Shown here in pieces: positions 34,663-45,426 of a DNA stretch of 64,000 nucleotides. The stretch is from Geodermatophilus obscurus. Lineage in GTDB: Bacteria > Actinomycetota > Actinomycetes > Mycobacteriales > Geodermatophilaceae. The stretch covers positions 38,397 to 102,396 of the forward strand of contig NZ_FRDM01000015.1 of the NCBI RefSeq assembly GCF_900143215.1. The letters run 5' to 3'. A program made the position numbers and the translations under genes. Positions within the stretch are counted from its first letter, which is position 1. The number at the start of each line of letters is the position of its first letter. The notes under the pieces were generated by a model. It ran no database searches. It was not told where the DNA came from and saw nothing but the letters and a program-made list of their open reading frames with translations.

Positions 34663-35808
34663 TCAGAGGCCCATGGCACGGCCGACGATCTCGCGCATGA
34701 TCTCGTTGGTGCCGCCGTAGATTGGCTGGATGCGGGCGTCGCGCCAGGCCTTGGAGACCGGGTACTCGTCCATGTAGCCGTAGCCGCCGTGCAGCTGCAG
34801 ACAGCGGTCGGCCACCTTGTTCTGCAGCTCGGTGGTCCAGAACTTGGCCATCGCCGCGTCGACCGGGGTGAGGTCGCCGCGGTCGAGCTGGCGCACGCAC
34901 TCGTCGACGAAGGTGCGGGCGATGGTGACCTCGGTCTGCAGCTCGGCCAGGACGAACCGGCTGTTCTGGAAGCTGCCCACCGGCCGCCCGAAGGCGGTGC
35001 GCCCGGTGACGTACTCGACGGTCTGGGCCAGCACGGTCTCGGCCGCAGCCACCGCGCCGACCGCGATTGACAGCCGCTCCTGCGGCAGGTTCTCCATGAG
35101 GTGGGCGAAGCCGCGGTTCTCCGCGCCCAGCAGGTTCTCCGCCGGCACCTGCACGTCGTCGAAGTACAGCTCCGCGGTGTCCTGCGCCTTGAGGCCGATC
35201 TTGGCCAGGTTCCGGCCGCGGGTGAAGCCGGGCATGCCGCGCTCGACCACCAGGAGGCTCAGCCCCCGCGACCCCGGGGCGTCGGGGTCGGTCCGCGCCA
35301 CGACGATGACCAGGTCGGCGTTGATGCCGTTGGTGATGAAGGTCTTGGAGCCGGCGAGCAGCCACCCGTCGCCGTCCCGGCAGGCCGTCGTCCGGATGGC
35401 CTGCAGGTCGCTGCCGGCCGCCGGTTCGGTCATGGCGATGGCGGTGATGAGCTCACCGCTGCAGAAACCCGGCAGCCAGCGCTGCTTCTGCTCCTCGGTG
35501 CCGAGGTCGCGCAGGTAGGGCCCGGCGACGTCGTTGTGCAGGCCGAAGCCGAGGCCGGTGGCGCCGATCCGCATGAGCTCCTCGTCGAGCACCGCCTGGT
35601 AGCGGAAGTCGCGCACGCCCCCACCGCCGTACCGCTCGTCCATGTCGGTGCCGAGCAGGCCCTGGGCACCGGCAGAGGTCCAGACCTCGCGGGGCACGAT
35701 GCCGTCGCGCTCCCACTGGTCGTGGAAGGGGACGACGTTCTTCTCGGCCCAGGCGCGGACCGTCTCCCGGAAGTCCTCGTGCTCGGCCTCGTACAGGGAT
35801 CGGCGCAT
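34663..35808 (-). CDS. acyl-CoA dehydrogenase
   Basis: A 381-residue FAD-dependent acyl-CoA dehydrogenase, which makes the alpha-beta double bond in fatty or branched acyl-CoA oxidation. Family segments are clear: AIAMTEPAAGSDLQAI and KTFITNGINADLVIV (FAD and substrate binding), GRTAFGRPVGSFQN, QLHGGYGYMDEYPV, and QPIYGGTNEIMREIVGR at the C-terminus, where the Glu of GGTNEI is the usual catalytic base in this group. The ATG at 35808 is preceded by CACACT, 6 nt away, so it may be leaderless. It is divergent from lhr. Confidence 0.96.
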   Translation of the reverse strand: MRRSLYEAEHEDFRETVRAWAEKNVVPFHDQWERDGIVPREVWTSAGAQGLLGTDMDERYGGGGVRDFRYQAVLDEELMRIGATGLGFGLHNDVAGPYLRDLGTEEQKQRWLPGFCSGELITAIAMTEPAAGSDLQAIRTTACRDGDGWLLAGSKTFITNGINADLVIVVARTDPDAPGSRGLSLLVVERGMPGFTRGRNLAKIGLKAQDTAELYFDDVQVPAENLLGAENRGFAHLMENLPQERLSIAVGAVAAAETVLAQTVEYVTGRTAFGRPVGSFQNSRFVLAELQTEVTIARTFVDECVRQLDRGDLTPVDAAMAKFWTTELQNKVADRCLQLHGGYGYMDEYPVSKAWRDARIQPIYGGTNEIMREIVGRAMGL

Positions 35809-35814
35809 GGCGTC

Positions 35815-35820
35815 AGTGTG
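35815..35820 (-). promoter_or_regulatory. -10-like hexamer of the acyl-CoA dehydrogenase gene
   Basis: CACACT on the minus strand, 6 nt before the ATG at 35808; the same hexamer precedes the DUF1232 gene. Confidence 0.35.
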
Positions 35821-35883
35821 CCGCACGCCACGTCGGGGCCCCCGGCTGCTGTTCGCAGGTCAGCGGAGTGTCGTCCGCCTGTG

Positions 35884-35889
35884 GACACT
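35884..35889 (+). promoter_or_regulatory. -10-like hexamer of lhr
   Basis: GACACT, then GGAGCC, then the lhr GTG at 35896. The nei gene has GACACT-GGAGCGC-GTG, an almost identical start block. Confidence 0.4.
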
Positions 35890-35895
35890 GGAGCC

Positions 35896-38800
35896 GTGCC
35901 CGCCCTCGACCGGTTCTCCGAGCCCACCCGGGCCTGGTTCACCGGCGCCTTCGCCGAGCCCACCGCCGCTCAGGAAGGCGCCTGGGAGGCCATCAGCAGC
36001 GGCGGCCACGCACTCGTCGTGGCCCCGACCGGCTCGGGCAAGACGCTCGCCGCCTTCCTGTGGTCGCTCGACCGGCTGGCCGGCACACCGCCGCTGGCCG
36101 ACGAGCAGGCCCGCTGCCGGGTCCTCTACGTCTCGCCCCTCAAGGCACTGGCCGTCGACGTCGAGCGGAACCTGCGCGCCCCGCTGGCCGGCATCGGCCA
36201 GGCCGCCGCCCGGCTGGGTCTGCTCCGCCCGGAGATCCAGGTCGGCACCCGGTCCGGCGACACCCCCGCCGAGGAGCGGCGCGCCTTCGCCCGGCGCCCC
36301 ACCGACATCCTCATCACCACGCCCGAGTCGCTGTTCCTGTTGCTCACCAGCTCGGCGCGGGAGGCGCTGCGCGGCGTCGAGACGGTGATCGTCGACGAGG
36401 TGCACGCGGTGGCCGACACCAAGCGGGGCGCGCACCTGGCCGTCTCGCTCGACCGGCTGGACGAGCTGCTGGAGCGCCCGGCCCAGCGGATCGGTCTGTC
36501 GGCGACGGTGCGCCCCGTCGAGGAGGTGGCCGCCTTCCTGGCCGGCGGCCGGCCGGTGGAGGTGGTCGCACCCGGGTCGGGCAAGCAGTGGGACCTCTCG
36601 GTCGTCGTCCCGGTCGAGGACATGAGCGCCCTGGGCCAGCCCACCGGCGAGCTCGACGGCTCCGCGGCGGGCGACCAACCGCGGACGTCGATCTGGCCGG
36701 CCGTCGAGGAACGGGTCCTTGACCTCGTGGAGGCCCACCGCAGCACGATCGTCTTCGCCAACTCCCGGCGGCTGGCCGAGCGGCTGACCAGCCGGCTCAA
36801 CGAGCTGGCCTACGAGCGGGCGACCGGCGAGCCGGTCCCGCCCGGCACCAACGCCGCCGCGCTCATGGCCCAGGCCGGCTCCGGCGGCGGGGTGCCCGAG
36901 GGCGTGCAGCCGGTCGCCGCCGCGCACCACGGCTCGGTGTCCCGCGAGCAGCGGGCGATCGTCGAGGAGGCGCTGAAGACCGGGCGGCTGCCGGCCGTGG
37001 TGGCCACCTCGAGCCTCGAGCTCGGCATCGACATGGGCGCGGTCGACCTGGTCGTGCAGGTGGAGGCGCCGCCCACGGTCGCCTCCGGTCTGCAGCGGGT
37101 GGGCCGCGCCGGTCACCAGGTCGGCGCGGTCAGCCGAGGTGTGCTCTTCCCCAAGTACCGCGGCGACCTGGTCCAGTGCGCGCTGGTCGCCGAACGGATG
37201 AAGGCCGGCGCGATCGAGTCGACCCGCTACCTGCGCAACCCGCTCGACGTGCTGGCCCAGCAGGTGGTCGCGATCGTCTCCGAGCGGCCGCGGACCGTCG
37301 ACGAGGTCGCCGCACTGGTCCGCCGGTCGGCGCCGTTCGCCTCGCTGCCGGACTCCGCGCTGCACGCGGTGCTCGACATGCTGGCCGGTCGCTACCCTTC
37401 CGACGCGTTCGCCGAGCTGCGGCCGCGGCTGACCTGGGACCGGGTCACCGACACCCTGACCGCTCGCGGTGGCGCCCAGCGGCTGGCGGTCACCAGCGGC
37501 GGCACCATCCCCGACCGCGGCCTGTTCGGCGTCTTCCTCGTCGGCGGCGAGGACAGCCGCGGCGGCCGGCGGGTCGGCGAGCTCGACGAGGAGATGGTCT
37601 ACGAGTCACGGGTGGGCGACGTGTTCCTCCTCGGCTCCTCCTCCTGGCGGATCGAGGAGATCACCCACGACCGCGTGCTGGTGAGCCCCGCCCCCGGCCA
37701 GCCCGGGAAGATGCCGTTCTGGCACGGCGACGCCCCCGGCCGCCCGCTGGAGCTGGGCCGTGCGCTGGGCGCCTTTCTCCGCGAGGTCGGCACCGCGACG
37801 CCCGAGGCCGGGCTCGACCGCGCTCGCGCCGCCGGCCTCGACGAGTGGGGCGCGGCCAACCTGCTGGCCTACCTCGCCGAGCAGAAGCAGGCCACCGGGC
37901 ACCTGCCCGACGACCGCACGCTGCTGGTGGAGCGCTTCCGCGACGAGCTCGGCGACTGGCGGCTGGTCGTCCACTCCCCCTTCGGCGCCCAGGTCAACGC
38001 CCCGTGGGCGCTGGTGCTCGCCGCCCGGTTGCGGGAGCGCTACGGCGTGGACGTCGCCTCGATGCACTCCGACGACGGCATCGTGCTGCGGCTGCCCGAC
38101 ACCACCGGCGAGCCGCCGGAGGCCGACCTCGCCGTCCTCGACCCGGACGACGTCGAACGGGAGGTGACCGCCGAGGTCGGCAGCTCGGCGCTGTTCGCCA
38201 GCCGGTTCCGTGAGTGCGCGGCGCGGGCGCTGCTGCTCCCCCGCCGCGACCCGCGCCGGCGCACCCCGCTGTGGCAGCAACGGCAGCGCGCCGCACAGCT
38301 GCTCTCGGTGGCCAGCGAGTTCTCCAGCTTTCCGATCACGCTGGAGGCCGCCCGCGAGGTGCTGCAGGACGTCTACGACGTGCCCGGCCTGGTCGAGCTG
38401 ATGCGCGACGTCCGCTCCCGCCGGGTGCGGGTGGTCGACGTGCAGACCCAGGCGGCCTCCCCGTTCGCCCAGTCGTTGCTGTTCGGCTACGTCGGCCAGT
38501 TCCTCTACGAGGGCGACGCGCCGCTGGCCGAGCGGCGGGCGCAGGCGCTGGCCCTCGACACCGGTCTGCTCGCCGAGCTCCTCGGCCGCTCCGAGCTGCG
38601 CGAGCTGCTCGACGCCGAGGCGCTGACCGAGGTCGAGAACGAGCTGCAGCGACTGCCGGCCCAACGCCACCCCCGCGACCTCGACAGCGCCGCGGACCTG
38701 CTGCGCATCGTCGGTGACCTCACCCCCGCCGAGGCCGCCGCCCGCGGCGTGGGCCGGGAGTGGCTCGACGAGCTGGTGGCCGCCCGCCGCGCGCTGGTGG

Positions 38801-40497
38801 TGCGCATCGCCGGCGAGGAGCGGTACGTGGCGATCGAGGACGCCGGCCGGCTGCGTGACGCCCTCGGCACCGCCCTGCCCGTCGGGGTACCCGAGGTGTT
38901 CACCGAGCCGGTGCCCGACCCGCTCGGCGACCTGGTCGGCCGCTACGCCCGCACGCACGGCCCCTTCCAGCCCGGCGAGGTGGCGCAGCGGCTGGGGCTC
39001 GGCGTCGCGGTGGTGAGCGCGACCGTTCAGCGGCTGGTCGGCACCGGACGCCTGGTCACCGGCGAGTTCCGTCCCGGCGGCACCGGCCAGGAGTGGTGCG
39101 ACGCCGACGTGCTCCGGTCGGTCCGCCGGCGCAGCCTGGCCCGGCTGCGCCAGGAGGTGGAGCCGGTGCCGGTCGGCACGCTGGCGCGCTTCACCCCGTC
39201 CTGGCAGTCGGTGGGCAGCCGGATGCGCGGCCCGGACGGTGTCCTCGCGGTCGTCGAGCAGCTGGCAGGCGCCCTCGTGCCGGCCAGCGCACTGGAGTCG
39301 CTGGTGCTGCCGGCCCGGGTCCGGGACTACGCCCCCGCGATGCTCGACGAGCTGACCAGCGCCGGCGAGGTGCTGTGGGCCGGGGCCGGCGGGCTGCCCG
39401 GCGGCGACGGCTGGGTCAGCCTCGTCCCGGCCGACCTCGCCCCGCTCCTGCTCCCCGAGCCACTCGAGCTGCCCGAGGCGGCATCCACCGTGCTGGACCA
39501 GCTGGCCGGCGGTCAGGCGCTGTTCTTCCGCGGGCTGTCGGACCTGGCCGGCTCCACCGACGACGCCGCCTTCGCCGACCTGGTGTGGGATCTCGTCTGG
39601 TCCGGCGTGCTCACCAACGACACCCTCGCGCCGCTGCGCACCCGGCTGTCCGGCGGCGGCACGCACAAGCGCCAGCCCGCGCCGCCCCGAGCCCGGCTGG
39701 ACCGCAGCCGCTACGGCCGCACCCGACTGGGCCGGCCGGCCATGCCGACCCGCGGCGGGCCGCCGACGATGGCCGGCCGCTGGTCGCGGCTGCCCGACCG
39801 GGAGCCCAACGCCACCAAGCGGACGACGGCCCGCGCCGAGGCGCTGCTCGAGCGGCACGGCGTGCTCACCCGCGGCGCGGTGGTCGCCGAGCAGGTCTCG
39901 GGCGGCTTCTCCGCGGTGTACCCGGTGCTGCGGGCGTTCGAGGAGAACGGCCGGGCCCGGCGCGGCTACTTCGTGGAGACCCTCGGCGCCGCCCAGTTCG
40001 GCACGCCGGGGTCGGTCGACCGGCTGCGCAGCTTCGCGTCGCCGGACCGGGTGCCCGGCGGCGCGGTGGTGCTGGCCGCGACCGACCCGGCCAACGTCTA
40101 CGGTGCGGCACTGCCCTGGCCCGAGCGGCCCGGCGCGACGGACGAGGGCGGCAACCCCGGTGGGGCCGTCGACGTGGGTGAGGGCACCGGCGGCGGACGG
40201 CGCTCCACCGGGCACCGCGCAGGGCGGAAGGCCGGCGCGCTGGTGGTGCTGGTCGACGGCGAGCTGGTGCTCTACGTCGAGCGCGGCGGCGGGACGCTGT
40301 TGTCCTGGACCGAGGACGAGACCATCCTCAAGGAGGCCGCGACGGCGCTGTCCGGAGCGGTCGCGGCGGGCGCGCTGGGCCGGATGGTGGTGCAGAAGGC
40401 CGACGGCGCCTCGGTGCACGAGTCGACCCCGCTGTCGGCCGCGCTGCAGGCGGCCGGCTTCGCCGCCACCCCCCGCGGCCTCCGCCTGCGCGCCTGA
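35896..40497 (+). CDS. lhr: Lhr-type ATP-dependent DNA helicase
   Basis: A 1533-residue long-form Lhr, a superfamily 2, 3'-to-5' DNA translocase and helicase linked to DNA repair. Two RecA-like domains carry motif I APTGSGKT (residues 43-50), motif II DEVH near 167, motif III LSATV, SSLELGIDMG, and motif VI LQRVGRAGHQVG. After these come the winged helix, the Lhr core domain, and a long C-terminal region (Lhr-CTD) that makes the protein about twice the size of the short form. The GTG at 35896 has GACACT 6 nt upstream. The adjacent nei gene on the same strand points to a shared oxidative-damage repair role, as in other actinobacteria. Confidence 0.97.
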   Translation: MPALDRFSEPTRAWFTGAFAEPTAAQEGAWEAISSGGHALVVAPTGSGKTLAAFLWSLDRLAGTPPLADEQARCRVLYVSPLKALAVDVERNLRAPLAGIGQAAARLGLLRPEIQVGTRSGDTPAEERRAFARRPTDILITTPESLFLLLTSSAREALRGVETVIVDEVHAVADTKRGAHLAVSLDRLDELLERPAQRIGLSATVRPVEEVAAFLAGGRPVEVVAPGSGKQWDLSVVVPVEDMSALGQPTGELDGSAAGDQPRTSIWPAVEERVLDLVEAHRSTIVFANSRRLAERLTSRLNELAYERATGEPVPPGTNAAALMAQAGSGGGVPEGVQPVAAAHHGSVSREQRAIVEEALKTGRLPAVVATSSLELGIDMGAVDLVVQVEAPPTVASGLQRVGRAGHQVGAVSRGVLFPKYRGDLVQCALVAERMKAGAIESTRYLRNPLDVLAQQVVAIVSERPRTVDEVAALVRRSAPFASLPDSALHAVLDMLAGRYPSDAFAELRPRLTWDRVTDTLTARGGAQRLAVTSGGTIPDRGLFGVFLVGGEDSRGGRRVGELDEEMVYESRVGDVFLLGSSSWRIEEITHDRVLVSPAPGQPGKMPFWHGDAPGRPLELGRALGAFLREVGTATPEAGLDRARAAGLDEWGAANLLAYLAEQKQATGHLPDDRTLLVERFRDELGDWRLVVHSPFGAQVNAPWALVLAARLRERYGVDVASMHSDDGIVLRLPDTTGEPPEADLAVLDPDDVEREVTAEVGSSALFASRFRECAARALLLPRRDPRRRTPLWQQRQRAAQLLSVASEFSSFPITLEAAREVLQDVYDVPGLVELMRDVRSRRVRVVDVQTQAASPFAQSLLFGYVGQFLYEGDAPLAERRAQALALDTGLLAELLGRSELRELLDAEALTEVENELQRLPAQRHPRDLDSAADLLRIVGDLTPAEAAARGVGREWLDELVAARRALVVRIAGEERYVAIEDAGRLRDALGTALPVGVPEVFTEPVPDPLGDLVGRYARTHGPFQPGEVAQRLGLGVAVVSATVQRLVGTGRLVTGEFRPGGTGQEWCDADVLRSVRRRSLARLRQEVEPVPVGTLARFTPSWQSVGSRMRGPDGVLAVVEQLAGALVPASALESLVLPARVRDYAPAMLDELTSAGEVLWAGAGGLPGGDGWVSLVPADLAPLLLPEPLELPEAASTVLDQLAGGQALFFRGLSDLAGSTDDAAFADLVWDLVWSGVLTNDTLAPLRTRLSGGGTHKRQPAPPRARLDRSRYGRTRLGRPAMPTRGGPPTMAGRWSRLPDREPNATKRTTARAEALLERHGVLTRGAVVAEQVSGGFSAVYPVLRAFEENGRARRGYFVETLGAAQFGTPGSVDRLRSFASPDRVPGGAVVLAATDPANVYGAALPWPERPGATDEGGNPGGAVDVGEGTGGGRRSTGHRAGRKAGALVVLVDGELVLYVERGGGTLLSWTEDETILKEAATALSGAVAAGALGRMVVQKADGASVHESTPLSAALQAAGFAATPRGLRLRA

Positions 40498-40533
40498 GCC
40501 CGCGGCCCCGTCCAGGGCCCCGCCGGCCTCCGG

Positions 40534-40589
40534 AAGGACCCGTTCCCCTCACCCCTCGCACGCTCGGGTGAGCCTCTGGACGGGGCCGG
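40534..40589. repeat. 3'-end palindromic repeat, copy 5
   Basis: AAGGACCCGTTCC, core CACCCCTCGCACGCTCGGG, end GGACGGGGCCGG. It lies after the lhr stop; the -10-like GACACT of nei begins 2 bp beyond its end. This copy lies between codirectional genes. Confidence 0.78.
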
Positions 40590-40591
40590 GG

Positions 40592-40597
40592 GACACT
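40592..40597 (+). promoter_or_regulatory. -10-like hexamer of nei
   Basis: GACACT, then GGAGCGC (7 nt), then the GTG at 40605. Shared block with lhr and the DUF1232 gene. Confidence 0.4.
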
Positions 40598-40604
40598 GGA
40601 GCGC

Positions 40605-41459
40605 GTGCCCGAGGGAGACACCGTCTGGCTGGCGGCGAAGCGGATGGACACCGCGCTCGGCGGGGCCACCCTGCGCCGCGGTGAGCTGCGCGTGCCGCAG
40701 CTGGCCGCCACCGACCTCGCCGGGCGGACCGTCTTCGAGGTGGTGCCCCGCGGCAAGCACATGCTCACCCGGTTCACCGACGGCTGGACGCTGCGCACGC
40801 ACTACCGGATGGACGGCAGCTGGCACATCTACCGGCACGGCGCCCGGTGGCGCGGCGGTCCGGCCTTCTCCATCCGCGCCATCCTGGCCACCGACGAGTG
40901 GGAGTGCGTGGGCTACCGGCTGCACGACGTGGCGATGGTGCGCACCGAGCACGAGGACCAGCTGGTCGGCCACCTCGGCCCCGACGTCCTCGGTCCGGAC
41001 TGGGACCTCGACGAGGCGCTGCGCCGGCTGCGGGCGCACCCCGACGAGCAGATCGGCGTGGCCATCCTCGACCAGCGCAACCTGTGCGGCCCCGGCAACC
41101 TCTACAAGGTCGAGGGCCTGTTCGTCTGCGGCGTGCACCCGTGGATGCGGGTGGCCGACGTCGCGGACCTGCCCGGGCTCGTGGAGCGCACCCGGTCGCT
41201 GATGCTGGCCAACCGCGACCGCCCGGAGCAGAGCACCACCGGCGACCTGCGCCGCGGGCGGGACCACTGGGTCTACGGCCGCAAGGACCGTCCGTGCCTG
41301 CGCTGCGGCACCCCGATCCTGCGCGGCGACCAGGGCCCGGACCTGCAGGAGCGGATCACCTACTGGTGCCCGCGCTGCCAGGCCACCCGCTCCCCCATCG
41401 ACCCGGCGGCCCGCACCGGCGAGCCCGGTCACCCGCCCCCACTCCCCAGCGCCTCCTGA
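40605..41459 (+). CDS. nei: endonuclease VIII-type DNA glycosylase (Fpg/Nei family)
   Basis: A 284-residue Fpg/Nei glycosylase/AP lyase that removes oxidised bases. The N-terminal catalytic pair Pro2-Glu3 is present (VPEGDTVW), once the initiator is removed. VPRGKHMLTRF and YRMDGSWHIY match Nei2-type actinobacterial enzymes. The helix-two-turn-helix region holds DQRNLCGPGNLYKVEGLF, and the C-terminal zinc finger has C-x2-C near residue 232 and C-x2-C near 254. The Pro/Gly-rich end is unstructured. It follows lhr directly and probably works with it. Confidence 0.96.
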   Translation: MPEGDTVWLAAKRMDTALGGATLRRGELRVPQLAATDLAGRTVFEVVPRGKHMLTRFTDGWTLRTHYRMDGSWHIYRHGARWRGGPAFSIRAILATDEWECVGYRLHDVAMVRTEHEDQLVGHLGPDVLGPDWDLDEALRRLRAHPDEQIGVAILDQRNLCGPGNLYKVEGLFVCGVHPWMRVADVADLPGLVERTRSLMLANRDRPEQSTTGDLRRGRDHWVYGRKDRPCLRCGTPILRGDQGPDLQERITYWCPRCQATRSPIDPAARTGEPGHPPPLPSAS

Positions 41460-41464
41460 GACGC

Positions 41465-41496
41465 CGCTGCCCGGTCACTTCGGTGACCGGGCAGCG
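41465..41496. terminator. UUCG-tetraloop hairpin
   Basis: CGCTGCCCGGTCAC, loop TTCG, GTGACCGGGCAGCG: a perfect 14-bp stem closed by an extra-stable UUCG tetraloop. It lies 5 bp after the nei stop in the convergent gap to pspA. The palindrome is symmetrical, but the loop reads TTCG only on the plus strand (CGAA on the minus), so it is built to end the nei mRNA. Confidence 0.85.
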
Positions 41497-41550
41497 ACCC
41501 CTCTGCAGGGTCCCGCCGCGAGCCTGCGAGCGGTGGGGGGCAGAGGGGTC
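41496..41550. repeat. 3'-end palindromic repeat, copy 6
   Basis: Arms GACCCCTCTGC (41496-41506) and GCAGAGGGGTC (41540-41550) enclose CCCGCCGCGAGCCTGCGAGC. It lies just before the pspA stop at 41557, adjoining the UUCG hairpin. The arms differ from copies 1-5, yet they still pair perfectly. Confidence 0.88.
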
Positions 41551-41556
41551 CTTCTC

Positions 41557-42390
41557 CTACTGCTGGTCGGGGCGCTCGGCAGGCTGCGTCGCCGGCTGCG
41601 CGGTCGACGTCGGCACTGACGGCGTCCCCTCCTCCAACGCCGGCGCCGCGGCCTGGCCGGTGATCGCGGGCTGCCCCATCGAGGCGCGGATCTGGTCCAG
41701 CCGGGAGGCGCCGGCGACGTCGAGGGTCGCCTTCTGCACCTCGAGCATCCGGCCCTCGACCGACGTCTGCGCCAGCTCGGCCTGCCCCAGGGCGTTCGCG
41801 TAGCGGGCCTCGATCTTGTCCCGCACCTCGCCCAGGCTCGGGGTGTTGCCCGGCGCGGAGAGCTCGTTGACCTGCTTGAGCGAGGCCGCCACGTGCTCCT
41901 GCATCTTGGCCTGCTCGAGCTGGCTCATCAGCTTGGTGCGCTCGGCCAGGGTCGTCTGCAGCCGCATCCGGCTCTGCTCGACCGCGCCGCGCGCCTGCTC
42001 GGCAGCCTGCAGCGCCTCGTCGTGGCTGCGCTTGAGGTCCTCCATCGACTGCTCGGCGGCGACCAACTGGGTGGCGAAGGCCTGCGCGGCGTTCTCGTAC
42101 TCCATCGCCTTGGCCTCGTTCCCACCGGCGCGGGTCTGGTCGGCCAGCACCAACGCCTGGCGCGCGGATGCCTGCAGCTTCTCCACCTCGCCGAGCTGCC
42201 GGTTGAGCCGCATCTCCAGCTGGCGCTGGTTGCCCAGCACGGCGGCCGCCTGGTTGGCCAGCGCCTGGTGTCGCTGCTGCTCGGCCTCGATCGCCTGCTG
42301 GATCTGGATCTTCGGGTCGGCCTTCTCGTCGATCTTGGCGTTGGCCGAGGCCGTGAGGTACTTCCACAGCTTCACGAACGGGTTCGGCAT
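41557..42390 (-). CDS. pspA: PspA/IM30 family envelope-stress protein
   Basis: A 277-residue PspA/IM30 (ESCRT-III-like) protein that coats and stabilises stressed membranes. The amphipathic start ([20 protein letters not shown]) is followed by a long coiled coil (about residues 20-205) with family segments [20 protein letters not shown] and [16 protein letters not shown] Pro/Ala/Thr-rich tail follows. The ATG at 42390 has a perfect AGGAGG ribosome-binding site. The mycobacterial homologue is controlled by ClgR, which is also encoded in this window (50756-51157), although not adjacent. Confidence 0.93.
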   Translation of the reverse strand: MPNPFVKLWKYLTASANAKIDEKADPKIQIQQAIEAEQQRHQALANQAAAVLGNQRQLEMRLNRQLGEVEKLQASARQALVLADQTRAGGNEAKAMEYENAAQAFATQLVAAEQSMEDLKRSHDEALQAAEQARGAVEQSRMRLQTTLAERTKLMSQLEQAKMQEHVAASLKQVNELSAPGNTPSLGEVRDKIEARYANALGQAELAQTSVEGRMLEVQKATLDVAGASRLDQIRASMGQPAITGQAAAPALEEGTPSVPTSTAQPATQPAERPDQQ

Positions 42391-42525
42391 CTGTCCTCCT
42401 GCGCAGGTAGCGGTCGTCCGCCAGGGCCTACCCGTCCGGCGTGCCGCAGCGATCGTCGTCCCCGTCATCGTCCCAGGTGCGCCCGCGGGTGAGCCAGCGC
42501 CGGGGTACGGAGGCGTTCCGGTCGC

Positions 42526-42531
42526 TAGGGT
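42526..42531 (+). promoter_or_regulatory. -10 hexamer of the PfkB kinase gene
   Basis: TAGGGT ends 7 nt before the GTG at 42539, the same arrangement as at 25205-25210. Confidence 0.6.
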
Positions 42532-42538
42532 CGCGGGC

Positions 42539-43555
42539 GTGACCAGCGACCACTCGATGCTGAGCGTCCTCGGTGAGCTCGTCGTCGACATGCTCCCCGA
42601 CCTCGCGGTCGGCGCCGGGCCGCACGGCACGACCCCGCACTACGTCGCCCGGCCCGGCGGCAACGCCTTGAACGTCGCGGTGGCCGCCGGCCGTCTCGGC
42701 GTCCCGGTGCGGCTGCTCGCCCGGCTGGGCACCGGGCCGCTGGCCGTGGGGCTGCGACGGCACGTGGAGCTGGCCGGCGTGGACCTCGCCGGGCTGGTAC
42801 CGGCCACCGAGCCGGTCAGCCTCGCGGTGGTGGGCCTGGGCCCCGACGGTTCCCCCGACTACGGGTTTCACGTGCAGGGCGCCGCCGACTGGCAGTGGAC
42901 CGACGAGGAACTCGCCGCCGTGCTGCCGCCCGGAACGGCGATCCTGCACGTCGGTTCGATCTCCAGCTGGACCCAGCCGGGCTGCGAGGCGATCGCCCGG
43001 CTGGTCGAGCAGGTGGCCGCCGACGGCCGGGCGCTGGTCAGCGTCGACCCCAACATCCGACCGATGCTGGCCAACGGCCCGGTCGGGACGGCGCTGGGCA
43101 ACTCCGCCGCGTCGGTGCGCACCCGCCTCGACCGGCTGCTGTCCCGGGCCGACATCGTCAAGGTCAGCGCCGAGGACCTCGCCTGGCTCGAGCCCGACAG
43201 CGCCGGCGACCTCGACGGGACGGCCCTGCGCTGGGCCGACCGCGGCGCCGCCCTGGTGCTGCTCACCGACCGCGGGGCGCCGCTGCGCATCGCCCGGCCC
43301 GGCCGTGAGCTGCTGCGCCGTGAGCCCCCGCGGGTGACCGTGGCCGACACGGTGGGCGCCGGTGACTCGCTGGCGGCGGGACTGTTCGCGGGACTGCTGG
43401 ACGCCGGGGTCACCACCCGGGCCGCGCTGGAGGAGCTGCCCGACGAGCAGCTGCTGCCGATCATCGACGACGCCGCCCTGGTCGCGGCGCTCACCTGCAC
43501 CCGCGAGGGCGCCGACCCGCCGACCCGCGACGAGCTGGCGGCCGCCCGCCGGTGA
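42539..43555 (+). CDS. PfkB family sugar kinase
   Basis: A 338-residue ribokinase/fructokinase-like enzyme that phosphorylates a sugar or nucleoside with ATP. PfkB signature 1 is in [20 protein letters not shown], and the ATP/anion-hole signature 2 is in [15 protein letters not shown] (with the catalytic Asp of GAGD). DPNIRPML and [10 protein letters not shown] are also typical. The likely substrate is a fructose-like sugar, but ribose or a nucleoside is possible. The GTG at 42539 follows TAGGGT by 7 nt (leaderless). The downstream GNAT gene overlaps by 4 bp (GTGA). Confidence 0.93.
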   Translation: MTSDHSMLSVLGELVVDMLPDLAVGAGPHGTTPHYVARPGGNALNVAVAAGRLGVPVRLLARLGTGPLAVGLRRHVELAGVDLAGLVPATEPVSLAVVGLGPDGSPDYGFHVQGAADWQWTDEELAAVLPPGTAILHVGSISSWTQPGCEAIARLVEQVAADGRALVSVDPNIRPMLANGPVGTALGNSAASVRTRLDRLLSRADIVKVSAEDLAWLEPDSAGDLDGTALRWADRGAALVLLTDRGAPLRIARPGRELLRREPPRVTVADTVGAGDSLAAGLFAGLLDAGVTTRAALEELPDEQLLPIIDDAALVAALTCTREGADPPTRDELAAARR

Positions 43556-44022
43556 GCGCGCCCGACGACGTCACAATGGTCGGGTTCGCCGAGCTGTCGG
43601 CTCCCGTCGTCCGCGCCCGCCTGCTCGCCGCGCACGACAGGTTCTGGGACGTCGACACCCGGCCGCTGCACCACCCGGTCTGGTTCGACCAGTTCGGCGG
43701 CTTCGGCACGCTGGCCCGCAGTGCCGCCGGGGAGGACGTCGGCTACCTGCTCGGCGTGGTCACCGCCGACCGGCTGGCCTACCTGCACCTGCTGGCCGTG
43801 CGCGACGACCGGCGCCGCACCGGCCTGGGCCGCCGGCTGGTGGCGTGGTTCGACGACCTGGCGCGCGACACCGGGGCGCGCGTCGTCCAGGCGGTCGCCC
43901 GACCGGAGAACACCGCCGCGGTCGCCTTCCACACCGCGCTCGGCGCCAGTGCCCACCTGTCGCAGGACGGGGTCGGACCGGGTGAGGACCGCCTCGTCCT
44001 CACCCGGTCGCTGACCCGCTAG
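43552..44022 (+). CDS. GNAT family N-acetyltransferase
   Basis: A 156-residue acetyl-CoA-dependent transferase. The acetyl-CoA pyrophosphate loop is RDDRRRTGLGRRL (R/Q-x-x-G-x-G/A type), preceded by the beta4 strand AYLHLLAV; ARPENTAAVAFHTALGAS is the usual motif B. Its GTG start overlaps the PfkB stop in GTGA, so the two are co-translated and may act in one pathway. The substrate is unknown. Repeat copy 8 follows its stop. Confidence 0.88.
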   Translation: MSAPDDVTMVGFAELSAPVVRARLLAAHDRFWDVDTRPLHHPVWFDQFGGFGTLARSAAGEDVGYLLGVVTADRLAYLHLLAVRDDRRRTGLGRRLVAWFDDLARDTGARVVQAVARPENTAAVAFHTALGASAHLSQDGVGPGEDRLVLTRSLTR

Positions 44023-44055
44023 CCGGACACCGCCACCGTCTGGGCCCCCGCCAGT

Positions 44056-44105
44056 GGCCCCGTCCGGGGTCCCGCCCTGAGCTGTGGGTGGGGCGGACGG
44101 GGTCC
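44056..44105. repeat. 3'-end palindromic repeat, copy 8
   Basis: GGCCCCGTCC pairs with GGACGGGG-(TCC) across GGGGTCCCGCCCTGAGC. It fills the convergent gap between the GNAT gene and the sugC-like gene, ending 4 bp before the latter's stop. Confidence 0.82.
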
Positions 44106-44109
44106 TCTC

Positions 44110-45387
<1,278 letters not shown>

Positions 45388-45426
45388 GAGATCTCGTCCC
45401 CTCGCTGAGGTGGGTGGGTACGGGGG

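Noticed and set aside
32215..35070. 951-codon plus-strand open frame
   Set aside because: It is antisense to recA, the MFS gene and the acyl-CoA dehydrogenase gene; no domain is visible.
37606..40419. 937-codon minus-strand frame inside lhr
   Set aside because: Antisense shadow of lhr with Gln/Gly/Ala/Val-rich composition.
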